This document shows, one piece after another, positions 24,745 to 30,217 of a DNA stretch of 30,217 bases. The notes beneath the pieces were generated by a model. The model saw only the letters and a list, made by a program, of their open reading frames with translations. It was not told where the DNA came from and ran no database searches. Positions within the stretch are counted from its first letter, which is position 1. Each line of letters begins with the position of its first letter. A program made the translations under genes and the position numbers. The stretch is taken from the NCBI GenBank assembly GCA_023402505.1, contig JAEYGD010000418.1, forward strand, positions 1 through 30,217, read 5' to 3'. The stretch is from Actinomycetes bacterium (GTDB lineage Bacteria; Actinomycetota; Actinomycetes; Mycobacteriales; Micromonosporaceae).

Positions 24745-24784
24745 TTGCCAGATATTGGCAACAGAGAGCTGTTCCCAATACGCT
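24745..24784 (+). promoter_or_regulatory. Nur-box-like operator over the promoter of the ECF metal transporter
   Basis: TTGCCA-GATAT-TGGCAA (24745-24761) is a perfect 6-5-6 palindrome that matches the known Nur box of Streptomyces (tTGCaa-N5-ttGCAA) except for one base per arm. A -35-like TTGGCA (24755-24760) lies in its right half, followed after 18 nt by a TACGCT -10-like box (24779-24784). A nested dyad (ATTGG..ACAG / CTGT..CCAAT, 24754-24779) sits in the spacer. Nickel-loaded Nur binding would block the -35. The hexamers and palindrome are seen; regulator identity is inferred. Confidence 0.6.
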
Positions 24785-24828
24785 GACCTGGCCGGCGTGG
24801 ACGGGCCCGCCGACCCGTTGGAGGTCAC

Positions 24829-25545
24829 GTGGAAACCCTGGCGATGCACATCTCGAACGGGATCATCAACGGTCCCGTGGCCGCGGTCTTCGCGGCGGTC
24901 GCGCTGGCCGCGATGGCGGTCGCCGTGCTGCGTGGCCGGCAGGACCTGGACGACCGCCTGGCGCCGATGGCCGGCCTGGTCGCCGCGTTCATCTTCGCCG
25001 TGCAGATGCTCAACTTCCCGATCTTCACCGCCGGGGTCAGCGGTCACCTGCTGGGCGGCGCGCTCGCCGCGCTGCTGGTCGGCCCGTGGGTCGGCGCGCT
25101 CTGCGTGGCAGTGGTGCTGGTCGTGCAGGCGCTGGTCTTCGGTGACGGCGGCGTGGCGATGCTCGGTCTCAACATCACGAACATGGCGGTCCTCGGCACC
25201 GCCGCCGCGTACCTGCTGATCGCTGCGCTGCTGCGCGTCCTGCCGCGGACGCCGGCCGGCCTCGCGGTGACGGCCTTCGTCTCCGCGCTGGTCAGCGTGG
25301 TGGTCGCCGCGATGGGCTTCGTGCTGCAGTACCAGCTCGGCGGCACCACCGACCTCGGCGGCAACCTGGCCGGCCTGGCCGGCACCATGGCCGTGTCCCA
25401 CCTGCTGATCGGCATCGGCGAGGGCCTGATCACCGCCACCACCGTGGTGACGGTCGCGAAGGTCCGGCCCGACCTGGTGTACGCGCTGCGCGCCCTCAAG
25501 CCGGCCACGCCGGCGTCCGTCCCGGCTGTCGGAGGTGTCCGGTGA
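24829..25545 (+). CDS. cbiM: ECF metal transporter substrate-binding membrane protein CbiM/NikM
   Basis: A 238-residue membrane protein with six or seven helices, the substrate-specificity (S) component of a cobalt or nickel ECF transporter. MHISNGIING near the N-terminus is the family hallmark: Met-His at the very N-terminus binds the metal in characterised members. QMLNFPIFTAGVSGHLLGGALAA carries the second conserved metal-site His. Other typical segments are LVFGDGGVAMLGLNITNMAVLG and GIGEGLITA. GTG 24829 is preceded by GGAGGT and gives METLAMHIS, five residues longer than the hallmark start; ATG 24844 would place Met-His first but lacks a good ribosome site. It is first in a four-gene operon. 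A Nur-like operator upstream favours nickel. Confidence 0.92.
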   Translation: METLAMHISNGIINGPVAAVFAAVALAAMAVAVLRGRQDLDDRLAPMAGLVAAFIFAVQMLNFPIFTAGVSGHLLGGALAALLVGPWVGALCVAVVLVVQALVFGDGGVAMLGLNITNMAVLGTAAAYLLIAALLRVLPRTPAGLAVTAFVSALVSVVVAAMGFVLQYQLGGTTDLGGNLAGLAGTMAVSHLLIGIGEGLITATTVVTVAKVRPDLVYALRALKPATPASVPAVGGVR

Positions 25546-25952
25546 AGAAGCGGTCCTGGGGTTTCCTCGTCGGCGGGCTGCTGGTGGCCCTGCTGCTGGC
25601 CGGCGTGGTCAGCAACTTCGCCTCCCCGCACCCGGACGGGCTGGACTCGTCGTTGCGGGAGGGCTGCACCTTCGACGCCGACGACGACATCACCGGCGGC
25701 AGCTGCCCGGCGCAGCAGGAGAAGGAGCACGAGATCGGGGGCCCGCTGGCCGACTACGGCATCGCCGGGATCGACAACGACTTCCTGTCCACCGGGCTCT
25801 CCGGCGTCCTGGGCGTCCTGCTGACCTTCGCCGTGGCCGGCGGCGTGTTCTGGCTGGTCCGCCGCCGCGGCACGCCGGCCGGCGGCGCCGAGGGCGGCGT
25901 CGAGGACGGCGCCGCGACGCCGGAGCAGGCTCCGGCCGGCCGGGCCCGCTGA
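25542..25952 (+). CDS. cbiN: CbiN-like PDGLE-domain component of the ECF transporter
   Basis: A 136-residue protein with two membrane helices (7-25 and 87-106) around an outer loop. The loop begins with SPHPDGLDSS (28-37), the PDGLE-type motif of the small CbiN/NikN accessory subunits, and holds two cysteines (42, 55) that could form a disulfide. The C-terminal 25 residues are Gly/Ala/Glu-rich and cytoplasmic. It is needed for metal loading of CbiM in studied systems. The start is GTG 25542, which overlaps the cbiM stop by 4 bases (GTGA) and follows a GGAGG ribosome site. The gene name is by position and motif; overall sequence similarity to enterobacterial CbiN appears low. Confidence 0.85.
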   Translation: MKKRSWGFLVGGLLVALLLAGVVSNFASPHPDGLDSSLREGCTFDADDDITGGSCPAQQEKEHEIGGPLADYGIAGIDNDFLSTGLSGVLGVLLTFAVAGGVFWLVRRRGTPAGGAEGGVEDGAATPEQAPAGRAR

Positions 25953-25962
25953 CGGTACGACG

Positions 25963-26733
25963 ATGGGCGCCGGAGACACCCACGTGCTCTACCGGGATTC
26001 CGGCTCGCCGGTGCACCGGCTCCCGCCCGAGGTGAAGATCGCGGCGATGGTGGCGTTCACCCTCGCCGTCGTCGCCACCCCCCGCGAGGCGTTCTGGGCC
26101 TTCGGGGTGTACGCCGTGCTGGTCGCGATCGTCGCCGCGGTCGCCCGGATCGGCCCCGGCTGGCTGCTGCGCCGGTCGCTGATCGAGCTGCCGTTCGTGC
26201 TGTTCGCGTTCGCCCTGCCGTTCCTCGGCACCGGCGAGCGGGTCGAGGTGCTCGGCCTGCGGCTCGCCGAGGACGGTCTGTACGGCGCGTGGAACATCCT
26301 CGCCAAGGGCACCCTGGGCGTGCTCGCGTCGCTGCTGCTCGCCGCGACCACCACGACCCGGGACCTGATCGTCGGGCTGGACCGGCTGCGCTGCCCGCAG
26401 GTGCTCACCCAGATCGCCACGTTCATGCTGCGCTACCTGGAGGTGCTGGTCGGGGAGGCCCGGCGGATGCGGGTGGCCCGGATGTCCCGGGGTGACGACC
26501 CACGCTTCGTGTGGCAGTTGCGGGGCTTCGCCGCCGGGGTCGGTGCCCTGTTCCTGCGGGCGTACGAGCGGGGGGAGCGGGTCTACCTGGCGATGCTGTC
26601 GCGCGGTTACACCGGGCGGATGCCGGTGCTCTGGCAGGGCGCGGGTGCGGCGACCGCCGGCCAGTGGCTGGTGGCGGCGACCGTGCCGGTGGTTGCCGCG
26701 GGCGTCGCTGCCGCCGCGCTCGCCCTGACATGA
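25963..26733 (+). CDS. cbiQ: ECF transporter transmembrane (T) component CbiQ
   Basis: A 256-residue membrane protein that links the S component to the ATPase. It has SPVHRLPPEVKIAAMVAFTL near the N-terminus, five or so membrane helices, and the two coupling helices with Ala/Ser-Arg-Gly motifs: VARMSRGDD (171-179) and YLAMLSRGYTG (208-218), which contact the ATP-binding subunit in ECF transporters. The start is ATG 25963, 10 bp after the cbiN stop. The stop overlaps the cbiO start by 4 bases (ATGA). Together with cbiM, cbiN and cbiO it makes a complete group II ECF transporter. Confidence 0.93.
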   Translation: MGAGDTHVLYRDSGSPVHRLPPEVKIAAMVAFTLAVVATPREAFWAFGVYAVLVAIVAAVARIGPGWLLRRSLIELPFVLFAFALPFLGTGERVEVLGLRLAEDGLYGAWNILAKGTLGVLASLLLAATTTTRDLIVGLDRLRCPQVLTQIATFMLRYLEVLVGEARRMRVARMSRGDDPRFVWQLRGFAAGVGALFLRAYERGERVYLAMLSRGYTGRMPVLWQGAGAATAGQWLVAATVPVVAAGVAAAALALT

Positions 26734-27500
26734 TCGGAGGCGTGCAGCCGACGACCCCCAGCCTCGACGTCCGTGGCGTGCGGTACGCGTACCCGGACGG
26801 GCACGTGGCCCTGCACGGCGTGGACCTGACGGTGCCGCGCGGCGACCGGGTGGCGCTGCTCGGCCCCAACGGGGCCGGGAAGACCACGCTGGTGCTGCAC
26901 CTCAACGGCATCCTCACCCCCACCGAGGGGAGCGTGACCGTCGGCGGGTTGACGGTCAGCCCGGACCGGGCCACCCTGGCCGAGGTGCGGCGGCGGGTCG
27001 GCATCGTCTTCCAGGACCCGGACGACCAGCTCTTCCTGCCCACCGTCGCCGAGGACGTGGCGTTCGGCCCGGCCAACCTGGGGCTGCGCGGCGCCGAGCT
27101 GGCGGCCCGGGTGGACGAGGCGCTCGCCGCGGTCGGGATGAGCGAACACCGGGACCGGGCACCGCACCACCTGTCGTTCGGGCAGCGCCGCCGGGTGGCG
27201 GTGGCGACCGTGCTCGCCATGCACCCGGAGATCCTGGTGCTCGACGAGCCCTCGTCGAACCTGGACCCGGCCGCCCGCCGCGAACTCGCCGAGATCCTGC
27301 GCGGCCTGCCGGTGACCCTGCTGATGGTCACCCACGACCTGCCGTACGCGCTGGAGCTGTGCGACCGCTCGGTGATCCTGGACGCCGGCCGCGTGGTGGC
27401 GGACGCCCCCACGGCAGACCTCCTCGCCGACGAGGCCCTCCTGTCCCGCCACCGCCTGGAACTCCCCTACGGCTTCACAGCCCACCCCACCCCGCGCTGA
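26730..27500 (+). CDS. cbiO: ECF transporter ATP-binding protein CbiO
   Basis: A 256-residue ABC ATPase. It has Walker A GPNGAGKTT, the Q-loop FQDPDDQLFLPTVAEDVAFGP typical of ECF ATPases, the signature LSFGQRRRVAVA (the usual LSGGQ changed to LSFGQ), Walker B ILVLDEPSSNLDP and the H-loop MVTHDLPYALELC. A single ATPase probably forms a homodimer under the T component. The start ATG 26730 overlaps the cbiQ stop. The open frame runs further upstream, but only through cbiQ. It is the last gene of the operon and is followed by a long inverted repeat that separates it from the convergent gene. Confidence 0.95.
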   Translation: MIGGVQPTTPSLDVRGVRYAYPDGHVALHGVDLTVPRGDRVALLGPNGAGKTTLVLHLNGILTPTEGSVTVGGLTVSPDRATLAEVRRRVGIVFQDPDDQLFLPTVAEDVAFGPANLGLRGAELAARVDEALAAVGMSEHRDRAPHHLSFGQRRRVAVATVLAMHPEILVLDEPSSNLDPAARRELAEILRGLPVTLLMVTHDLPYALELCDRSVILDAGRVVADAPTADLLADEALLSRHRLELPYGFTAHPTPR

Positions 27501-27510
27501 ACCCCCACCA

Positions 27511-27594
27511 CCCCGTCGATCATGGAGTCATGGTGCCCGGGTAGACCCCTTTTCACCACTTTCATCCCCCACCACAACTCCATGATCGACGGGG
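27511..27594. repeat. Long inverted-repeat element between convergent genes
   Basis: Arms CCCCGTCGATCATGGAGT (27511-27528) and its exact complement (27577-27594) are 18 bp long, and pairing continues with TGGTG after two mismatches. About 34 nt lie between the extended arms. It follows the cbiO stop by 10 bp and contains the stop and C-terminal codons of the minus-strand gene. It may act as a bidirectional terminator and probably belongs to a dispersed family of intergenic elements. Confidence 0.7.
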
Positions 27595-28688
27595 CGGGCG
27601 GGGGGTGGGGAGGGTGGGGTGGGGGTGAGGGCTGGGTGGGGGGTGCTGTGGAGGCGGAGGGAGCCGGCGGCCAGGGCACCGGCTCCCGTGATCAGGGCTG
27701 CCGCTACCAGGAGGCGTGCGGTGGTCGCGGGCCACGGGAGCGGGGCGACCGAGCGGGCGAGGACCGCCGCGTTGGCGACCCCGGCGAACAGGGCCAGGCA
27801 CGCCCCGGCGAGCGCCACCACGAAGTCGGCCGCCGGCCGGCGGGCCAGCGCGTACACCCCGGCGGCGATCGCGCCGAGCCCGGTGAGCAGGTGCCACAGC
27901 TGGCCGCCGAGCAGCCCGGTCAGCAGCCCACCGATCCCGTCCGCCCCGGCGTCCAGTTCCCGCCCGACGGCGTACGTGACCGCCGCGACGCCACCCGCCA
28001 CCAGCAGCGCGCCGACCGCGGCCAGCGCCCGCGCGCCCGGCGCCGACGCGGCGGGGAGCAGCCCCAGCGCCCCCACCGCCAGCAGGCCGAGGGTGGCGAC
28101 CACCCACCAGGTGTACGCGTCCGGCGGCGGCACCCAGTCGAGCGTGCCGCGGATCTCCACCGCCTCGTCGCCGGCGCGCAGCGGCACCGTCCAGTCCCGG
28201 ACCCGGTGCTCCCGGTCGGGTGCGGCACGCACCTGCGGTGGCGGAGCGGACTCGCGCCACAACGCCCGCTGGTCGTGCCACCGGACGGTCGTCGAGCCGT
28301 CGACCCGCCGCCAGTCCGGGGGAGCGGCCGGGTTGGCGTCGGCGGGGATGCGGGTGTCCCCGGCGAGGGTGCGGTTCAGGTACGTGGCCGGGGAGCGCCG
28401 GTTCTCGTACACCCCGTCCGGGCCGACCCGCAGGTACGGCTCGCCGGAGTACCCGATCACCTCGACCGGCCGGTCCCCGGTGTTGGTCAGCTCCAGCCGC
28501 GCGCCGGCCTCCACCGCGCGTACCGTCAGGCCGGGCCGGGCCGGCGTGACCGCGGTGACCTCGGTGCGGTAGTCGGTGCCGTCGGGCGCGTCGGCGCCGT
28601 GCGCGGCGGCCGGCGCGGCGAGCGCGAGCGTCGCCGTGACGGCGGCGGCGAGCACCGCGCCGGCCCGGACGACCAGGGTACGGATCAA
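27528..28688 (-). CDS. Secreted/membrane protein with signal peptide and five helices
   Basis: I do not recognise a named family. The 386-residue protein starts with a signal peptide (MIRTLVVRAGAVLAAAV.., cleavage after about APAAA). The mature protein would begin near HGADAPDG, a histidine close to the cleavage site as in copper-binding CopC and YcnI proteins. An outer domain (about 35-205) follows, with LELTNTGDRPVEVIGYSGEPYLRV. Five membrane helices occupy about 206-360. The last 22 residues are read from a repeat element. The start is TTG 28688, chosen because GGAGG precedes it at 7-nt spacing and it overlaps the dsbA-like stop. It is the last gene of a sigma/MauE/DsbA-like operon. A copper link is inference. 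Confidence 0.78.
   Translation of the reverse strand: MIRTLVVRAGAVLAAAVTATLALAAPAAAHGADAPDGTDYRTEVTAVTPARPGLTVRAVEAGARLELTNTGDRPVEVIGYSGEPYLRVGPDGVYENRRSPATYLNRTLAGDTRIPADANPAAPPDWRRVDGSTTVRWHDQRALWRESAPPPQVRAAPDREHRVRDWTVPLRAGDEAVEIRGTLDWVPPPDAYTWWVVATLGLLAVGALGLLPAASAPGARALAAVGALLVAGGVAAVTYAVGRELDAGADGIGGLLTGLLGGQLWHLLTGLGAIAAGVYALARRPAADFVVALAGACLALFAGVANAAVLARSVAPLPWPATTARLLVAAALITGAGALAAGSLRLHSTPHPALTPTPPSPPPARPVDHGVVVGDESGEKGSTRAP
27591..27643 (+). other. G-rich tract with quadruplex potential
   Basis: The plus strand has about ten runs of three or more G in 53 bases, enough for one or more G-quadruplexes. The tract overlaps the C-terminal coding part of the minus-strand gene, where it encodes Pro/Thr/Ser residues. 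Confidence 0.45.
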
Positions 28689-29398
28689 CTCGCCGCCTCC
28701 ACCGCCGCCCGGATGCCCTCCGGGGAGCGGTCGGTGACCGGCTTGCCGTCGACCAGGATGGTCGGCGTGCCGGTGATGTTCGCCCGGCTGGCCTCCTCGG
28801 TGACGTGCTCGGTCCACGGTTTGTAGGTGCCGTCGCGGACGCAGGAGCCGAAGGTGTCCCGGTCGAGGCCGACCTCTACGCCGATGTCGATGAGCTGGTC
28901 GTCGCTGAGCTGGGCGCCGCCCTCGGGTGGCTGCCGCTCGAACAACACCTCGGTGAACTCGCGGAACTTGCCGCCGGCGGCTGCGCACCCGGAGGCGGCC
29001 GACGAACGGGTCGAGTATTCGGTGGTGGAGTAGCGGTTGAGGTAGGCGACCGGGTGGAAGACGACCCGGGCCTTGCCCTCGTCGGCGAGCTGGTCGATCG
29101 TCTCGCCGCTGACCTGCTGGAACTGGGCGCAGGCCGGGCAGAGGTAGTCCTCGTACAGGTCGATGGTGACCGGCCCGGAGCCGAACACGATGCCGGTGCC
29201 CGCGTCGTTGGCGCCGGGCGGCGCGGTGAACTCGTCGGAGCGCTGGCTGGAGTAGACCGACCAGCCGATCCCACCGGCGATCAGCAGCACGACGACGGCG
29301 GCCACCGACACCCACAGCGTCCGCTTGCGCCGCCGTTCCCGGGCGAGCTGCTCACGGACGACCCGGGCGGCGTCCTTGCGTCCCTTCCGACTACTCAT
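28685..29398 (-). CDS. Membrane-anchored DsbA-like thioredoxin
   Basis: A 237-residue protein with a basic cytoplasmic N-terminus (1-27), one membrane helix (28-48) and an outer thioredoxin-fold domain of the DsbA/DSBA_2 type. The active site is EDYLCPACAQF (Cys87, Cys90; CPAC), with the cis-proline segment GTPTILVDGK near the C-terminus and extra cysteines in SSAASGC and FGSCVRDG. Such proteins form or reshuffle disulfides in exported proteins. The start is ATG 29398 with GGAGG 6 nt upstream; an earlier in-frame start at 29422 would reach further into the MauE gene. It overlaps the MauE stop by 8 bases and the TTG start of the next gene by 3, so the three are one operon. Confidence 0.92.
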   Translation of the reverse strand: MSSRKGRKDAARVVREQLARERRRKRTLWVSVAAVVVLLIAGGIGWSVYSSQRSDEFTAPPGANDAGTGIVFGSGPVTIDLYEDYLCPACAQFQQVSGETIDQLADEGKARVVFHPVAYLNRYSTTEYSTRSSAASGCAAAGGKFREFTEVLFERQPPEGGAQLSDDQLIDIGVEVGLDRDTFGSCVRDGTYKPWTEHVTEEASRANITGTPTILVDGKPVTDRSPEGIRAAVEAAS

Positions 29399-29915
29399 CC
29401 TCGTCCTCCACGGCCGGTTCACCCGTCAGCCACCCGTCCACCGAGAACGGGGTGCGGGGCCAGATCAGCAGGAACCCGGCCAGCGCCAGGAATCCCAGGT
29501 CCCGGAGGATCTCCGGGAGGTAGCTCGGGGCCTGCCCCTCGGCGAGCTGGCCGCCGCTGCCGAAGCAGCCGCAGTCGATGGCCAGGCCGCGCGACCAGGC
29601 CGAGACGATGCCCGCGACGAAGACCACCAGCAGCGCCGCGGAGACCCCGGCGGTCAGTCGCGTCGCCAGCCCGAGCAGCAGGAGTACGCCGAGCGCCAGC
29701 TCGACGAACGGCAGCGCGGCGCCGATCACCATGGCCACGTCGTACGGGAAGATCTGGTACGCGTTGACCGCCCGGCCGGACGCGGCCAGGTCACCGACCT
29801 TGGACGCGCCGGCGAGGAGCCACACGGTGGCCAGGCCGAGCCGGGCCGCGATGCCGATCCAGGGGCGTACGGCGGGCCAGCGGGGGGTCCGGGTGCTCGC
29901 TGCGGTCACACTCAT
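29391..29915 (-). CDS. MauE/DoxX-family membrane protein
   Basis: A 174-residue four-helix membrane protein of the MauE/DoxX group. It shows ARLGLATVWLLAGASKVGDL (24-43), GAALPFVELALGVLLLLG, and a Cys-Gly-Cys pair (115, 117) in IDCGCFG, which is found in MauE-type proteins paired with thioredoxin-like partners. In methylamine-oxidising bacteria MauE is needed to mature a disulfide-rich subunit; here it may serve as the membrane electron partner of the adjacent DsbA-like protein. The start is ATG 29915 after GGGA; the longer frame to 29996 is low-complexity. The acidic C-terminus (EDEDE) overlaps the next gene by 8 bases. Confidence 0.9.
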   Translation of the reverse strand: MSVTAASTRTPRWPAVRPWIGIAARLGLATVWLLAGASKVGDLAASGRAVNAYQIFPYDVAMVIGAALPFVELALGVLLLLGLATRLTAGVSAALLVVFVAGIVSAWSRGLAIDCGCFGSGGQLAEGQAPSYLPEILRDLGFLALAGFLLIWPRTPFSVDGWLTGEPAVEDEDE

Positions 29916-30000
29916 TCGTCGTTTCCCGTCCCGCGGAAGTTCCCGGCCCGGCCCGGGCTCGCGGGACCGGGTGCGACGCGGCTGCGGGGTCGGCACGGCC

Positions 30001-30217
30001 CTACCCGGCCACGGCGTCGTCGACCGCCTCGACCAGGTCGGCGCGGGCCCGGGCCACCCGGGACCGGATGGTGCCGACCGGCACCCCCTCCACGGCGGCG
30101 GCCTCCGCGTACGACAGGCCGAGCAGTTGGGTGAGCACGAACGCGCCGCGCCGTTCGGCGGGCAGCCGGCGCAGCAGGTCGGCGGCGCCGAACTGGCCGG
30201 CGGGGTCGGGGTGCGGC
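30001..30217 (-). CDS. ECF-type RNA polymerase sigma factor (C-terminal part only)
   Basis: Only about 72 C-terminal codons are in the window. They encode LLRRLPAERRGAFVLTQLLG, then LSYAEAAAVEGVPVGTIRSR and VARARADLVEAV, the region 4 helix-turn-helix of an extracytoplasmic-function sigma factor that contacts the -35 element. The gene ends 85 bp before the MauE gene on the same strand, so it probably heads the envelope redox operon. No anti-sigma gene is seen between them. The group within the ECF family cannot be set from this fragment. Confidence 0.9.
   Translation of the reverse strand, partial: PHPDPAGQFGAADLLRRLPAERRGAFVLTQLLGLSYAEAAAVEGVPVGTIRSRVARARADLVEAVDDAVAG

Noticed and set aside
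24292..24828. Cobalamin riboswitch upstream of the cbi genes
   Set aside because: No B12-box-like core or the expected multi-stem layout was recognised, and the space just before cbiM is occupied by a promoter and palindrome.
24419..25401. Minus-strand open frame of 327 codons across the non-coding stretch and cbiM
   Set aside because: It overlaps cbiM, shows no family features and crosses the inverted repeat.
27522..28826. A 434-codon plus-strand open frame opposite the membrane protein gene
   Set aside because: It starts in the repeat element, is low-complexity and lies opposite a gene with a signal peptide, membrane helices and operon context.
29917..29944. ECF-type promoter (GGGAAC-N17-CGACG, minus strand) before the MauE gene
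   Set aside because: The hexamers resemble ECF promoters, but transcription would begin inside the start codon, and the region is GC-rich enough for a chance match.
1..30217. CRISPR array, prophage or insertion sequence
   Set aside because: No regularly spaced direct repeats, transposase, integrase or phage structural genes were seen.

Overview
This window is GC-rich DNA with frequent GTG starts, tightly overlapping genes and long antisense open frames. It looks like a chromosomal stretch of a high-GC actinomycete. Gene content (hut genes under an RpiR regulator, rml genes, LCP protein, ECF sigma factor) and the intergenic repeat style suggest a Micromonospora-like genus. That placement is inference; no rRNA or other taxonomic marker is present.

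Region 1 (1-5250, minus strand) is a histidine-degradation operon read right to left: an RpiR-type regulator, urocanase hutU, an M20 amidohydrolase in the place where a formylglutamate hydrolase would be needed, and hutF, cut by the window edge. A TGAAA-AC-TTTCA palindrome lies between the candidate -35 and -10 of the operon promoter, which suggests autoregulation. Region 2 (5340-6566) holds one anchored protein with a degenerate kinase-like N-terminus, a proline-rich linker, one membrane helix and a four-cysteine outer domain.

Region 3 (6648-22686) is a cell-surface glycopolymer locus. It has a Wzy-like polymerase, a GT-C-type membrane glycosyltransferase, an O-acyltransferase, three GT2 and one GT4 glycosyltransferases, a Wzx-like flippase, all four dTDP-L-rhamnose genes (rmlA and rmlC divergent from rmlB and rmlD), a polyprenyl-phosphate sugar-1-phosphate transferase and an LCP ligase. 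Together these cover sugar-nucleotide supply, lipid-linked initiation, chain extension, flipping, polymerisation, decoration and attachment to the wall. The most likely product is a rhamnose-containing, acylated wall polymer or exopolysaccharide.

Region 4 (22858-24291) holds a MOSC-domain protein, an unusual tRNA and a peroxiredoxin (bcp). The tRNA has a leucine UAG anticodon, a leucine-like D arm and A73, but only a 5-nt variable loop instead of the long arm expected of tRNA-Leu. Region 5 (24292-27500) begins with a repeat-bearing intergenic stretch and a Nur-box-like palindrome over a promoter, followed by a four-gene CbiMNQO-type ECF metal transporter. The operator favours nickel over cobalt.

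Region 6 (27511-30217, minus strand) is an ECF sigma factor (partial), a MauE/DoxX membrane protein, a membrane-anchored DsbA-like thioredoxin and a secreted or membrane protein whose mature N-terminus may begin near a histidine. It looks like an envelope redox module, possibly linked to copper. The last gene reads into a long inverted-repeat element that separates it from the nickel/cobalt operon.

The observations I rate highest are the short-variable-loop tRNA-Leu(UAG), the Nur-like control of the ECF transporter, the complete glycopolymer pathway, the sigma/MauE/DsbA/His-protein module, and a recurring TANNNT-N6-start arrangement that suggests leaderless mRNAs.
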